From positions 97,022 through 161,021 of the forward strand of contig NZ_SNXE01000008.1 in NCBI RefSeq assembly GCF_004362405.1: a stretch of 64,000 nt of DNA. The letters are read 5' to 3'. Under the pieces are notes generated by a model that worked only from the letters and a program-made list of their open reading frames with translations, was not told where the DNA came from and searched no databases. This document shows positions 16,114 through 25,902 of this stretch, piece after piece. Both the position numbers and the translations under genes were made by a program. How positions within the stretch are numbered: the first letter of the stretch is position 1; the number at the start of each line of letters is the position of its first letter. The DNA is from Roseateles asaccharophilus (GTDB lineage: Bacteria; Pseudomonadota; Gammaproteobacteria; Burkholderiales; Burkholderiaceae_C).

Positions 16114-16332
16114 TCAGTGCTCCAGGCCGCCCAGGAAGTACTTGATCACGCCCTTGGCGGCATAGCCGACCAGGCCGAAACCCAGGCCCAGCAGCAGGAT
16201 GAAGGTGCCGAAGCGGCCCGCCTTGGACTCGCGCGCCAGCTGGATGATGATAAATACCATATAGAGCATGAAGGCCCCGACCCCGAAGCTGAGGCCGAAG
16301 GTGGCAATCTGCTCTTCGCTGAAACCAAACAT
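16114..16332 (-). CDS. DUF2788 small membrane protein
   Basis: 72 residues with two membrane segments (FGVGAFMLYMVFIIIQL and GTFILLLGLGFGLVGYAA) and the family-typical opening MFGFSEEQIATFGLSFGVGAF. Function unknown. Its ATG at 16332 overlaps the stop of the DUF2189 gene (ATGA), so the two are translationally coupled. Confidence 0.85.
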   Translation of the reverse strand: MFGFSEEQIATFGLSFGVGAFMLYMVFIIIQLARESKAGRFGTFILLLGLGFGLVGYAAKGVIKYFLGGLEH

Positions 16333-17126
16333 CAGAGGGCTCGCACCAGGTCGCGGTAGGCATGCCAGCTGGCATGACCCAGCAGCGGCAGCAAGGGAAT
16401 CAGGCCCAGCATCAGCGTGAGCATGCCCAGCAGGCTGAGGCTCAGCAGCAGCAGGGCCCACAGGGCCACGGGCGCGGGATGCTCCATCACCACGCGCCAG
16501 CTGGTGTAGACGGCGCCCAGCACCGAGATGTCGCGATCCAGCAGCATGGGGATGGCCACCACCGTGGAGGCGAACACCGGCGCGGCCAGCAGCGCACCCA
16601 GACCCAGCCAGATCTCGAAGAGCATGCTGCGCTCATCCAGCACCACATGGCGTGCAAAGTCCAGCGGCGTGTCCACCGGCGCACTGGCCAGGGCCGTGAT
16701 CAGGGAGGCAGAGGTGATGACCCAGCCGGCCCCTGCAAAGGCCAGCAGCAGGCCAAAGATCACCAAGCGGCCGCCGCGCTCGCGTTGCGGACGCCAGGCG
16801 CTGCGCACCGTGTGCCAGCCCGGGCGCTCGCCCCGCTCCAAGGCGCGGCTGATGGCATAAAAACCCGTGGCCAGAATGGGGCCGACGAGCAAAAAGGCCG
16901 AGAACGCCACGGCCAGCAGCCAGAAATGATGGCGTGCCCAAAACAGGATCAGGCCGCCCGCCAGAGCCAGCAGCAGGCCTTGCAACAGGGAAGGACCGGG
17001 GCAGGCCTTCAGATCCTGCCAGCCGCGCGCCAGCCAGCCCAGGGGGCGCAGCATGGGGATGGGGCGTACGCCAAAGGCGCGGGACTCCTGCAAGGCTTTT
17101 TCGGTGCTTCGCATCTTGGGGGGCAT
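16332..17126 (-). CDS. DUF2189 integral membrane protein
   Basis: 264 residues with about six hydrophobic segments. The opening FGVRPIPMLRPLGWLARGWQDLKACPGPSL is characteristic of DUF2189 proteins, which are uncharacterised. The start may be ATG 17126 or ATG 17114; neither has a clear ribosome site. It follows selU by 82 bp on the same strand and is coupled to the DUF2788 gene. Confidence 0.83.
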   Translation of the reverse strand: MPPKMRSTEKALQESRAFGVRPIPMLRPLGWLARGWQDLKACPGPSLLQGLLLALAGGLILFWARHHFWLLAVAFSAFLLVGPILATGFYAISRALERGERPGWHTVRSAWRPQRERGGRLVIFGLLLAFAGAGWVITSASLITALASAPVDTPLDFARHVVLDERSMLFEIWLGLGALLAAPVFASTVVAIPMLLDRDISVLGAVYTSWRVVMEHPAPVALWALLLLSLSLLGMLTLMLGLIPLLPLLGHASWHAYRDLVRAL

Positions 17127-17208
17127 GCTGCCAGTGAGATCCGGTAAGGGCCTTGATGCGGGTCAAGGCTCGGGCCTGCCCGAGCTGGCTGAGGCCCAGG
17201 CCGGTGCT

Positions 17209-18267
17209 TCAGCCCAGTATCAGCGATCGCGCAGCGGCCCGCAGCTGGGTCTCACCACTACCCTCAAGCCGGACCGTGAGCGCCTGCGGCAAGAGCCGGT
17301 AATGTCCCTGCAGGGAGCGTTCGTAGCCGGGGTCGTAATGCTCGCGCATTAGGGCGCCAAACACCTCGGCCCAGTCGCCGGCGCGGGCCTGGGCCTGCCA
17401 GCGCCGCACGGTTTCGCGCCCGCGCAATTCCACCAGCCCGTCCAGCAGCGTGCAGAAGGCCTCGGGCGCCGCGTGGAAATGGGCGTAGTCCTGCATCAGC
17501 AGTTCCAGCCGGGCCGGCTCGGGCATTTCCACCCACAGGCAGCGGCCCTGTTCCCGCATCTGGCGGTGCAGGGTTTCGGGCACCCGCAGCTGGCCGATCT
17601 TGCGGCTTTCGCTCTCCACGTACACGGGCTTGCGGCAATCCAGGCCACGCAGCTGCTGCCAGAGCAGGGAATCAAAGGCCTTTTGGCTGGGCTGGGGTGC
17701 GCCGGGCAGGGCGCCGAGTACCGAGCCGCGGTGGCAGGCCGCGGCCTCCAGGTCCAGCACCTGGGCACCCTCGACGGCCAGGGCCTGCAGCAGGCGTGTC
17801 TTGCCACTGCCGGTGCGGCCGCACAGCACATGCAGATTCAGGCCCAGGGGCAGACGCTCCAGATCCTCGCGCACCTGCTGGCGATAGGCCTTGTAGCCGC
17901 CTTGCAGCTGGCGGGAGCGAAAGCCGATCTGGCCCAGAAACCAGTTCATGGCGCCCGATCGCTGGCCGCCGCGCCAGCAGTAGACCAGGGGGCGCCAGTG
18001 CTTGGGCTTGTCGCGCAGGGTCTCGTCCAGATGACGGGCGATATTGCGCGCCACCAGGGCGGCACCCAGCTTGCGGGCCTCGAAGGGCGACTCCTTGTAG
18101 AGCGTGCCGACGATGCGGCGCTCCTCGTTGTCCAGCACCGGCAGGCTGATCGCGCCGGGCAGATGGTCCTCGGCGTATTCGGCCGGCGAGCGCACATCGA
18201 TGATGGCGTCGAACTGCGCCAGATCGGCCAGTGCGTCGGCACACTTGATCAGATGCCCCAGGCTCAT
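17209..18267 (-). CDS. selU: tRNA 2-selenouridine synthase
   Basis: Replaces sulfur by selenium in 2-thiouridine at the wobble position of certain tRNAs (via a geranylated intermediate), using selenophosphate. 352 residues. The N-terminal rhodanese domain has IIDVRSPAEY and the catalytic C97 in VYCWRGGQRS, the same number as in E. coli YbbB. It is followed by a P-loop GRTGSGKT at 150-157. The selD gene needed for selenophosphate is not in the window. It starts 7 bp after the glnD stop, suggesting one transcript. Confidence 0.95.
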   Translation of the reverse strand: MSLGHLIKCADALADLAQFDAIIDVRSPAEYAEDHLPGAISLPVLDNEERRIVGTLYKESPFEARKLGAALVARNIARHLDETLRDKPKHWRPLVYCWRGGQRSGAMNWFLGQIGFRSRQLQGGYKAYRQQVREDLERLPLGLNLHVLCGRTGSGKTRLLQALAVEGAQVLDLEAAACHRGSVLGALPGAPQPSQKAFDSLLWQQLRGLDCRKPVYVESESRKIGQLRVPETLHRQMREQGRCLWVEMPEPARLELLMQDYAHFHAAPEAFCTLLDGLVELRGRETVRRWQAQARAGDWAEVFGALMREHYDPGYERSLQGHYRLLPQALTVRLEGSGETQLRAAARSLILG

Positions 18268-18274
18268 GGTGGTG

Positions 18275-20866
18275 TCAGGCCGGCAGTGAGACCGCGTCCA
18301 GCAGCTCGGTCTCGACCTGCAGCTGGCTCTTGTTCTGTTGCAGGGCCGGGCCGTCGACCAAGAAGGTGTCTTCCACGCGCTCGCCCAGGGTGGAAATCTT
18401 GGCCAGCTGCAGATTGATGCCATGGCGCGCCAGCACGCGGGCGATGGCATAGAGCAGGCCGGCACGGTCGCTGGTACTGATGGACAGCAGCCAGCGCTGG
18501 GCTTTCTCATCGGGGCGCAGCGCGATGCGGGGCGTGAAGGGGAAGCTCTTGACCCGGCGCGACAGCCGCCCGCGCCGCGGTTCGGGCAGGGGGCCCTCGC
18601 TGTTCAGGGCCTGCGCCAGCTTGGCTTCCACCAGGGAGACCAGGTCACGGTGATTGAGGTCCAGATCGGGGCTGATGACTTGGAAGGTGTCCAGCGCATA
18701 GCCGCTGCGCGTGGTGTGGACCTTGGCGTCCAGAATGTTGAAGCCCGCACCATCAAAGTAGCCACAGATGCGCGCAAAGAGATCCTGTCGGTCCGGCGCA
18801 TAGACCAGCACCTGCAGGCCTTCGCCCACCGGCGAGGGACGGGCCCGTACCACCGGGGCACCGCCGTCCACATGTCGCCACAGCGAGCGGGCATGCCAGG
18901 CCAGCTCGCCCGCCTCGTGCCGGGCAAAGTAGCTGAGCTCCAGCGTGGCCCAGAGTCCCGCCTCCGTGTCGGGCAGCATGGCATGCAGGGCCAGCAGCTG
19001 GCGTGCCTCCTGCTTGCGCGCCTCGATATCGGCGTCCAGATTGGGCTTGGCCCCACCCAGGGCACGCAGGGTCAGGCGGTAGAGGTCTTCCAGCAGCTTG
19101 CCCTTCCAGGCGTTCCAGACCTTGGGGCTGGTGCCACGGATATCGGCCACGGTGAGCAGGTAGAGCGCGGTGAGGCGGCGCGCATCGCCCATGCGCTTGG
19201 CAAAAGCCGCCACCACATCCGGGTCGGAGAGGTCCTCCTTCTGCGCCACGCGCGAGAGCGTCAGGTGTTCCTGCACCAGGAAGACCACCAGGGCCGTGTC
19301 CTCGCGCGACAGGCCGTGCTCGCGGCAGAAGCGCCGCGCCTCGGTGCCGCCCAGCTCGGAGTGATCGCCGCCGCGGCCCTTGGCCACATCATGGAAGAGG
19401 GCCGCGATGTAGAGCAGATGGGGCTTGTCGAACTGGGCCGCCAGCTGGGAGCAGGCCGGGTACTCGTGGGCATGCTCCGGGATGAAGAAGCGGCGCACAT
19501 TGCGCAGCACCATCAGGATGTGCTGGTCCACGGTGTAGACATGGAACAGGTCGTGCTGCATCTGGCCCACGATGCGGCGGAACACCCAGAGGTAGCGCCC
19601 CAGCACCGAGGTCTGGTTCATCAGCCTGAAGGCATGGGTCTGGCCCTCGGGCTGCTGCAGGATGCGCATGAACAGGGCCCGGTTGGCCGGATCGCGCCGG
19701 AAGGCGCTGTTCATCAGCTCGCGGGCGTTGTAGAGCGCGCGCAGGGTGCGGGCCGAGAGACCCTTGATGCCAGGGGTCTGCTGGTAGACCAGAAAGGTTT
19801 CCAGGATGGCGTGGGGTTCGCGCTCGTACAGGTCGTCGCTGACGACTTCCAGCATGCCGGCACGGTCCAGGAAGCGCTCGTTGATCGGGCGCATCAGGGC
19901 TTGCTGCGAGCCCATGATCTGCTCTTCCAGATTGAGCAGCAGGATCTGGTTGAGCTGGCTCACCGCCTTGGCCGCCCAGTAGTAGCGGCGCATCAGCACC
20001 TCGGAGGCGCGCTGGCTGTCGGTGGAAGCGTAGCCAAAGCTCTGGGCCACGGCCGTCTGCAGGTCGAAGACCAGGCGGTCCTCGCGCCGACCGGCTACCG
20101 CGTGCAGGCGGCAGCGGATCAGGGAGAGCAGCCCCTCGTTGCGCTGCAGCTGCCGGCTCTCGAAGGGCGTGATCAGGCCGCGGGTGCTGAGCGCGTGCCA
20201 GGTCTTGCCCAGTCCGGCGGCGCGCGCGATCCAGATCAGCATCTGCAGATCGCGCAATCCCCCCGGGCTTTCCTTGCAGTTGGGCTCCAGAGCGTAGGGG
20301 GTGTCGTCGTACTTGACGTGACGCTGCTGGGCCTCCAGGCGCTTGGCGCGCAAAAAGGCCCGGGCATCCATGGCCTGCATCAGGCGGCGCTCAAACTGCT
20401 TGAACAGGGCCTTGTCGCCGGCCAGCAGCCGGGCTTCGAGCATGGCCGTCTGCACCGTCACATCGCCAGCGGCCTCGCTGATGCACTCGCCCAGGGTGCG
20501 GACCGAGGAGCCGATCTCCAGCCCCACATCCCAGCAGGCGGTGATGAAACTCTCCAGGGCGCTCTTGAGCGCGCCCGGCTGATGGGCCTCCATGCCGTCG
20601 GGCAGCAGCAGCAGCACATCGACATCGGAATGCGGGAAGAGGGCGCCGCGGCCATAGCCGCCCACGGCCACCAGGCCGGTGCCGGCGGGCAGGCCAGCCT
20701 GAGCCCACAGGGCTTGCAGCGTGGCATCAACCTGGCGCGCCAACTGCCGCATCAGCCGCTGAGCCGCCGTGACCGAGGCTTTCTGTTGCAGGAAGCTGGC
20801 CAGCAGGGCCTGCTTGTCCTGCTTGAACTGGCGCCGCAGCTCGGCGATATCCGGGCCCTGGCTCAT
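18275..20866 (-). CDS. glnD: [Protein-PII] uridylyltransferase / uridylyl-removing enzyme
   Basis: The cellular glutamine sensor, which adds or removes UMP on PII proteins. 863 residues. The nucleotidyltransferase domain shows [20 protein letters not shown] (residues 69-88), with D81 and D83. The HD hydrolase domain shows [14 protein letters not shown] with H492 and D493. Two ACT domains follow at the C-terminus ([18 protein letters not shown] and [20 protein letters not shown]). Length and order are standard. It lies 14 bp after map and 7 bp before selU. Confidence 0.97.
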   Translation of the reverse strand: MSQGPDIAELRRQFKQDKQALLASFLQQKASVTAAQRLMRQLARQVDATLQALWAQAGLPAGTGLVAVGGYGRGALFPHSDVDVLLLLPDGMEAHQPGALKSALESFITACWDVGLEIGSSVRTLGECISEAAGDVTVQTAMLEARLLAGDKALFKQFERRLMQAMDARAFLRAKRLEAQQRHVKYDDTPYALEPNCKESPGGLRDLQMLIWIARAAGLGKTWHALSTRGLITPFESRQLQRNEGLLSLIRCRLHAVAGRREDRLVFDLQTAVAQSFGYASTDSQRASEVLMRRYYWAAKAVSQLNQILLLNLEEQIMGSQQALMRPINERFLDRAGMLEVVSDDLYEREPHAILETFLVYQQTPGIKGLSARTLRALYNARELMNSAFRRDPANRALFMRILQQPEGQTHAFRLMNQTSVLGRYLWVFRRIVGQMQHDLFHVYTVDQHILMVLRNVRRFFIPEHAHEYPACSQLAAQFDKPHLLYIAALFHDVAKGRGGDHSELGGTEARRFCREHGLSREDTALVVFLVQEHLTLSRVAQKEDLSDPDVVAAFAKRMGDARRLTALYLLTVADIRGTSPKVWNAWKGKLLEDLYRLTLRALGGAKPNLDADIEARKQEARQLLALHAMLPDTEAGLWATLELSYFARHEAGELAWHARSLWRHVDGGAPVVRARPSPVGEGLQVLVYAPDRQDLFARICGYFDGAGFNILDAKVHTTRSGYALDTFQVISPDLDLNHRDLVSLVEAKLAQALNSEGPLPEPRRGRLSRRVKSFPFTPRIALRPDEKAQRWLLSISTSDRAGLLYAIARVLARHGINLQLAKISTLGERVEDTFLVDGPALQQNKSQLQVETELLDAVSLPA

Positions 20867-20880
20867 GGGGGTGAGGGCGT

Positions 20881-21690
20881 TCAGGCGGCGGCCGTGATGA
20901 AGTCAGGCGGCGGCGGGCTGCCGGCCGACAGGGTCAGCACCTCGTAGCCGCTGTCGGTGACCAGCACCGTGTGCTCCCATTGTGCGGAGAGCGAACGGTC
21001 CTTGGTCACAATGGTCCAGCCGTCGCCCATCTCGCGGATCTCGCGCCGGCCCGCATTGATCATGGGCTCGATGGTGAAGATCATGCCCGGCACCAGCTCC
21101 TCCAGCGTGCCGGGGCGGCCATAGTGCAGCACCTGGGGCTCTTCATGGAACTTCTTGCCGATGCCGTGGCCGCAGAACTCGCGCACCACCGAAAAGCCGG
21201 CGTTTTCCGAGAAGGTCTGGATGGCATGTCCGATATCGCCCAGGCGCGCGCCGGGCTTGACCTTCTGGATGCCCTTCCACATGGCGTCGTAGGTGAAGGC
21301 GCACAGGCGCTTGGCGGCGATGGAACCTTCGCCCACCACATACATGCGGCTGTTGTCCCCGTGCCAGCCGTCTTTGATGACGGTGACATCGATGTTGACG
21401 ATGTCGCCGTTCTTCAGGGGGCGGTCATTCGGGATGCCGTGGCAGACCTGGTGATTGATCGAGGTGCAGATGGACTTGGGGTAGGGCGTGTAACCCGGCG
21501 GCTGGTAGTTCAGCGGTGCGGGAATGGCCTTTTGCACATTGACGATGTAGTCATGGGCCAGCTTGTCCAGCTGCTCGGTGCTGACCCCGGGCTTGACATG
21601 GGGGGTCAGCATGTCCAGCACTTCGGAAGCCAGGCGCCCGGCGATGCGCATGCCCTCGATGTCCGCGCCGGTCTTGATGGTGATCGTCAT
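20881..21690 (-). CDS. map: Methionine aminopeptidase, type I
   Basis: Removes the initiator methionine from nascent proteins; essential in most bacteria. 269 residues. The two-metal ligands are in [33 protein letters not shown] and [10 protein letters not shown], with VCHGIPND before them and [14 protein letters not shown] at the end. The start at 21690 begins [22 protein letters not shown], the usual N-terminus. It stands upstream of glnD on the same strand. Confidence 0.97.
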   Translation of the reverse strand: MTITIKTGADIEGMRIAGRLASEVLDMLTPHVKPGVSTEQLDKLAHDYIVNVQKAIPAPLNYQPPGYTPYPKSICTSINHQVCHGIPNDRPLKNGDIVNIDVTVIKDGWHGDNSRMYVVGEGSIAAKRLCAFTYDAMWKGIQKVKPGARLGDIGHAIQTFSENAGFSVVREFCGHGIGKKFHEEPQVLHYGRPGTLEELVPGMIFTIEPMINAGRREIREMGDGWTIVTKDRSLSAQWEHTVLVTDSGYEVLTLSAGSPPPPDFITAAA

Positions 21691-21744
21691 GGGCGGATTA
21701 TCTCAGAGGGGCCAAGCCCGCGTTGGAGTCTGCCCCCAATCCGT

Positions 21745-22560
21745 TCAAGCGACGAGGCCGGCCCAGGCGGCCAGAAGCACCGCGATGCCGAAGGCGATGC
21801 GATACCAAGCAAAGGGCGCGAAGCTGTGGCCCTTGATCCAGGCCATCAGCCAGCGAACCACGGCAAAGCCGGTCAAGGCCGCCGTGCCGAAGGCCACGGC
21901 CAGCGCGGCCCAGTTCTCAGGTGGCGCCTGCGTGTTGGAGGCGTATTCCAGCACGGCGAACGCGCTGGCGGCGAACATGGTCGGAATGCCGACGAGGAAG
22001 GCGAACTCGGCCGCCGCCGGGCGTGCGAGTGCGCCGGCCAGCATGGCCGCGAAGATCGCCGCCGCGGAGCGTGAGGTGCCGGGGAACACGCCCGCGACCA
22101 CCTGGGCCAAGCCCACCCACACGGCCACATTCCAGCCGATATGCGTCTGCCCGGGGCGATGGGCGAGCGCGCGCTCGATGGCGAGCATCGCCACGCCGCC
22201 AAGAATCAAGGCCAGTGCCACCGGAACCACGGTCTCGGGCAGCTTCCAGCCCATCAAACGCACCGGCAGACCGACGCCAGCGGTGACCACGAAGGCCAGT
22301 GCGAGCTTGAGCAGGTAGTCGCGTTGCTCCGCCTGGCGCCAGCCCGCAGCGAGGCTCAGCAGTCGCTCACGGAACACTAGGGTGATGGCGAGGATCGCAC
22401 CACTTTGGATCACGATATTGAAGAGGTCGGACTTGGGCCCGAGCCACTGCTGGGCAATCAGCAGATGACCGGTGGAGGAGATCGGCAGGAATTCGGTCAG
22501 CCCCTCCAGCACGCCCATGAAGGCGGCCTTGATCAATGGCATGAGATCCAACGCGTTCAC
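21745..22560 (-). CDS. uppP: Undecaprenyl-diphosphatase
   Basis: Inner-membrane enzyme that recycles the C55 lipid carrier for cell-wall synthesis; overproduction gives bacitracin resistance. 271 residues with about eight membrane segments. Family motifs are present: GVLEGLTEFLPISSTGHLLI near residue 17 and the phosphatase loop FPGTSRSAAAI. The gene is read away from the tetR gene and lies 54 bp upstream of map. Confidence 0.96.
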   Translation of the reverse strand: MNALDLMPLIKAAFMGVLEGLTEFLPISSTGHLLIAQQWLGPKSDLFNIVIQSGAILAITLVFRERLLSLAAGWRQAEQRDYLLKLALAFVVTAGVGLPVRLMGWKLPETVVPVALALILGGVAMLAIERALAHRPGQTHIGWNVAVWVGLAQVVAGVFPGTSRSAAAIFAAMLAGALARPAAAEFAFLVGIPTMFAASAFAVLEYASNTQAPPENWAALAVAFGTAALTGFAVVRWLMAWIKGHSFAPFAWYRIAFGIAVLLAAWAGLVA

Positions 22561-22636
22561 TCCCTAAAACTTGATGCGGGCGGCGATGATAGCCGCCCCC
22601 GATGACTTGACCCCCTGGGGGTGCTTGACTACATTG

Positions 22637-22652
22637 CTGACCAATCAGTCAG
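22637..22652. promoter_or_regulatory. Probable TetR operator at the tetR start
   Basis: CTGACCAATCAGTCAG contains arms CTGAC and GTCAG around a six-base centre. It ends 7 bases before the proposed tetR start codon. The position fits autoregulation, as is usual in this family. Confidence 0.5.
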
Positions 22653-22659
22653 TATTTCG

Positions 22660-23325
22660 ATGCCCAAGTCCAGCCCATCGCGACCCACCGCCCAGCCCGC
22701 GCGTCAGCGTCGGAAGGAGGCGAGGCCTCAGGAGTTGCTGGCGGCTGCGCTGGAGTTCTTCGTGGAGAAGGGCTTTGCAGCCACCCGCGCCGAGGAGGTG
22801 GCGGCCCGTGCCGGCGTGTCCAAGGGCACGCTTTATCTCTACTACCCCAGCAAGGAAGAGCTCTTCAAGGCCGTGGTGCGCGAGAGCTTGGCGGTGCATA
22901 TTGCCGAGGGGCATGAGGTGGTGGCCCAGCATCGCGGCAGCGTGGCGGACTTGCTGCGCTTCGTGATGACCGAGTGGTGGCGTCGTGTGGGGCAGGGGGC
23001 CGCGGGCGGCATCTGCAAGATCATGATCGCGGAGGCTCGCAACTTTCCCGAGCTGGCCCAGTTCTATGTGGACGAGGTGATTGCACCCAGCCACAGACTG
23101 CTCGGCAGCGTGCTTCAGCGCGGCATGGACAGCGGCGAGTTCAGGCCCTTGCCCCTGGCGGAGACGGTCCAGGTGCTGATTGCGCCGGTGCTGCAGCAAA
23201 CCCTGTTCCTCAGTGCCTTCGGCGCCTGCCACATGCCGACGCCCTGGCCCGAGCCCATGGCAGTGCTTGAAGTGCAGATGGACCTGATGCTGGAAGGCCT
23301 TCTGCAACGCCCGCCTTCCGGTTGA
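22660..23325 (+). CDS. TetR family transcriptional regulator
   Basis: 221 residues. The helix-turn-helix spans about residues 20-65 (LLAAALEFFVEKGFAATRAEEVAARAGVS, then KGTLYLYYPSKEELF), followed by an alpha-helical ligand domain. I place the start at ATG 22660, after the palindrome at 22637-22652; an upstream GTG at 22621 would translate through it. No strong ribosome site is seen for either. Downstream lie a methyltransferase, a rhodanese and tolC on the same strand, so it probably regulates that group or a linked efflux pump outside the window. Confidence 0.88.
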   Translation: MPKSSPSRPTAQPARQRRKEARPQELLAAALEFFVEKGFAATRAEEVAARAGVSKGTLYLYYPSKEELFKAVVRESLAVHIAEGHEVVAQHRGSVADLLRFVMTEWWRRVGQGAAGGICKIMIAEARNFPELAQFYVDEVIAPSHRLLGSVLQRGMDSGEFRPLPLAETVQVLIAPVLQQTLFLSAFGACHMPTPWPEPMAVLEVQMDLMLEGLLQRPPSG

Positions 23326-23422
23326 GCGGGTGCCGCCGGGCTCCGGCGTGGTGCCCTGACATCAGACTCGCCGAGCGGCGAAATAGAATCCGCGCAGCAT
23401 GTATTTGAAGGATCGCTCCACC

Positions 23423-24073
23423 ATGAACGTCGAACAAGCCCGCTTCAATATGATCGAACAGCAGATCCGTCCCTGGGACGTGCTGGATCAGGGCGTGCTG
23501 TCCCTGCTGACCCTGCTCAAGCGCGAGGACTTCGTGCCGGCCGCCCACAAGGCCCTGGCCTTCATGGACACCGAGATCCCGCTGGGCCATGGCCAGTTCA
23601 TGCTGGCCCCGCGCGTGGAAGCCCGTCTGCTGCAGGAGCTCAAGGTCACCCGCCACGAGAAGGTGCTGGAGATCGGCACGGGCTCCGGCTATATGGCCGC
23701 CCTGCTGGGCCACAAGGCCCAGAGCGTGATCAGCCTGGAGTCCCAGCCTGAGCTGGCCAAGCAGGCGGCCGAGAATCTCAAGCGCGCCGGCGTGCTCAAT
23801 GTGAAGGTGCTGGCCCAGGACGGCAGCCAGGGCTTGCCGGCCGAGGCGCCCTTTGACGTGATCCTGCTGTCCGGCTCGGTGGCCGAGGTGCCTCGCGCCC
23901 TGCTGGAGCAGCTCAAGCCAGGTGGCCGCCTGGCCGCTGTCGTGGGCTCCGAGCCCGTGATGCGCGCCATGCTCTACACCCGTGTGGGCAATGAGTTCAA
24001 GACGCAGGTGCTGTTCGACACCGTGGTTCCCCGCCTGGCAGGTTTCGCCGAGGCCTCCGCTTTCAGCTTCTGA
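23423..24073 (+). CDS. Protein-L-isoaspartate O-methyltransferase family protein
   Basis: SAM-dependent methyltransferase of the PCMT family, 216 residues, which in characterised members repairs isoaspartyl residues. The SAM-binding motif is VLEIGTGSGYMAALLG, and the start MNVEQARFNMIEQQIRPWDV is typical of this group. I choose ATG 23423 because AAGGA lies about 10 bases upstream; ATG 23399 has none. The stop overlaps the rhodanese start by one base. Members next to tolC may have a specialised role, which is unknown. Confidence 0.88.
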   Translation: MNVEQARFNMIEQQIRPWDVLDQGVLSLLTLLKREDFVPAAHKALAFMDTEIPLGHGQFMLAPRVEARLLQELKVTRHEKVLEIGTGSGYMAALLGHKAQSVISLESQPELAKQAAENLKRAGVLNVKVLAQDGSQGLPAEAPFDVILLSGSVAEVPRALLEQLKPGGRLAAVVGSEPVMRAMLYTRVGNEFKTQVLFDTVVPRLAGFAEASAFSF

Positions 24074-24402
24074 TGCCGCGCCAACTGCCGGTCGGGGAGG
24101 CTGTCGGGCTGCTCAACTCGGCGCAGCCCCCCTTGCTGCTGGATGTGCGTGAGCCCTGGGAGGCCGGGCTCGCTCGTATTGCCACGGCGGGGCCGCAGTG
24201 CCTCATGCCCATGGGGCAGGTTCCGGAGCGTCTGGCAGAGCTGGACCCCTCGCAGTCCATCGTGGTTTATTGCCACCACGGGATGCGAAGTCTGCAGGTC
24301 GTCGCATTTTTGGAGCGCCAGGGCTTCGAAAACGTCTATAACCTCGCCGGCGGCATTGAGGCTTGGTCGGTGGAGGTCGACCCCGCAGTGCCGCGTTACT
24401 GA
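24073..24402 (+). CDS. Rhodanese-like domain protein
   Basis: A single rhodanese domain of 109 residues, cytoplasmic. The active-site loop is YCHHGMRS with the catalytic cysteine, and LLLDVREPWE and NLAGGIEAW are the usual flanking motifs. Its donor and acceptor are unknown. It overlaps the methyltransferase stop and precedes tolC by 40 bp, so the three genes are probably co-transcribed. Confidence 0.9.
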   Translation: MPRQLPVGEAVGLLNSAQPPLLLDVREPWEAGLARIATAGPQCLMPMGQVPERLAELDPSQSIVVYCHHGMRSLQVVAFLERQGFENVYNLAGGIEAWSVEVDPAVPRY

Positions 24403-24442
24403 CAGCGCCCCGTTCACGAATTCGCCCTAGCAAGGAAGACAC

Positions 24443-25846
24443 ATGCTCGCCGATCACAAGAAGACGAAGACCCCCATGATTCGAGCCGCAAGCGCCTGTG
24501 GGCGCCTGGCCCGTCTTCCCTTGGCCCTGGGCTTGCTGCTCGCGGGCGCGGCGGCGCAGGCGCAGAGTCTGCAGGAGTTGTACGAGGCGGCTCGCGCTTT
24601 CGACGCCTCCTATTTGGCGGCGCGTGCGCAAGCCGAGTCGGCCCAGCACCGTGCGGAGCAGGCCAATGCCCTGGCGCGCCCGACCCTGGGTCTGGGTTTG
24701 AGCGGCACGCACCAGCAGGCCGATCCGCCGAGCCGTTTCGCCACGGTCAACGGTCAGACGGTGCAGGTCAGCGGTGACCGTGTGGGCACCACCACCTGGC
24801 AGACCGGGTTGAACGCCAAGTACGCGCTCTACAACCGTGCCAACGCCCTGAGCATCGAACAGGCACGTCGCGCCCTGGGGGTCAGCCAGGCCGATCTGGA
24901 GGCCGCCGAGCAGGACCTGATCGTGCGCGTGTCCCAGGCCTATTTCGATGTGCTGGCGGCGCGCGACGTGCTGGCCGCCACGCGGGCTAACAAGGCGGCC
25001 AATGCCGAGCAGCTGGCTTCGGCCAAGCGCAATTTCGAGGTGGGCACCGCCACCATCACCGACACCCGCGAGGCCCAGGCACGTTTCGACCTGAGCACCG
25101 CCCAGGAGTTGGCGGCCGAGAACGATCTGCGCGTCAAGCGCGTCACCCTGGACCAGATCGTGGGCCGCAACGGCGTCGAGCCCAAGCCCCTGGCGCTGCC
25201 CGTCGCCCTGCCGGCGGTAGCGCCCCTGAATGTGGAGCCCTGGGTGAACCAGGCCGACGAGTTGCACCCGCTGGTGCGCAAGGCACGTCTGGGTCTGGAG
25301 GTGGCGCAGCTGGAAACCGGCAAGGCCCGCGCCGCCAATGGCGTGACCGTGGACATGACCGGCAGCCTGGGCGTATCGGATGCCCGTGGCTCCGGGGCCC
25401 AGCTCCCGGGCACCACCACGGCTGCAACCGTGGGTGTGCAGATGAATCTGCCGCTCTACACCGGCGGCTACAACCAGAACCGCATCAAGGAGACGCTCTC
25501 CCTGGAGGAGAAGGCGCGCAACGATTTGGACTTCGCCCGCCGCTCGGTGGCGGAGGGCACGCGCCGCGCCTTCCTGGGGGTGCAGTCCCTGCAGGCCCAG
25601 GTCAAGGCCTATGAGGCGGCCGAGGCTTCCAGCAAGCTGGCCCTGGAGGCCACGCAGCTGGGCTACAAGGTCGGCGTGCGCGTGAATCTGGATGTGCTCA
25701 ATGCCCAGAACCAGCTCTACAGCACCCAGCGCGATCTGGCCAAGGCTCGCTATGACACGGTGCTGACCGGCTTGCGCCTGCGCCAGGCTTCGGGCCAGCT
25801 GCGGGCCGAAGACGTGGCGGCGGTGAACCAGCTGCTGGCCAAGTAA
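24443..25846 (+). CDS. tolC: TolC family outer membrane channel protein
   Basis: Outer-membrane trimeric exit duct for type I secretion and tripartite efflux, 467 residues. The signal peptide ends near residue 33 (LLLAGAAAQAQS). The mature part has the two-fold TolC repeat: SLQELYEAARAFDASYLAARAQ... and later LHPLVRKARLGLEVAQLETGKA. The KYALYNRANALSIEQAR and LPLYTGGYNQNRIKE strand-turn motifs are family-typical. ATG 24443 has AAGGAAG upstream; ATG 24476 is an alternative. A terminator follows. Confidence 0.93.
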   Translation: MLADHKKTKTPMIRAASACGRLARLPLALGLLLAGAAAQAQSLQELYEAARAFDASYLAARAQAESAQHRAEQANALARPTLGLGLSGTHQQADPPSRFATVNGQTVQVSGDRVGTTTWQTGLNAKYALYNRANALSIEQARRALGVSQADLEAAEQDLIVRVSQAYFDVLAARDVLAATRANKAANAEQLASAKRNFEVGTATITDTREAQARFDLSTAQELAAENDLRVKRVTLDQIVGRNGVEPKPLALPVALPAVAPLNVEPWVNQADELHPLVRKARLGLEVAQLETGKARAANGVTVDMTGSLGVSDARGSGAQLPGTTTAATVGVQMNLPLYTGGYNQNRIKETLSLEEKARNDLDFARRSVAEGTRRAFLGVQSLQAQVKAYEAAEASSKLALEATQLGYKVGVRVNLDVLNAQNQLYSTQRDLAKARYDTVLTGLRLRQASGQLRAEDVAAVNQLLAK

Positions 25847-25866
25847 GCCGCACCGTCTCCTCTTGC

Positions 25867-25902
25867 ACACCCCGCCGCAGCAGCCCTGCGACGGGGTGTT
25901 TT
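25867..25902 (+). terminator. Rho-independent terminator after tolC
   Basis: The stem ACACCCCG-CCGCAG / CTGCG-CGGGGTGT, closing at 25867 and 25899, is followed by TTTT. It overlaps the stop codon of the convergent nhaR-like gene (25901-25903) and may serve both. Confidence 0.8.

Noticed and set aside
18338..20947. 869-codon plus-strand open frame opposite glnD
   Set aside because: glnD shows all its domains on the minus strand; this frame has none.
22621..22659. Earlier GTG start for the TetR regulator
   Set aside because: It would place the operator-like palindrome inside the coding sequence and add residues not typical of the family, although no ribosome site clearly favours the later ATG.
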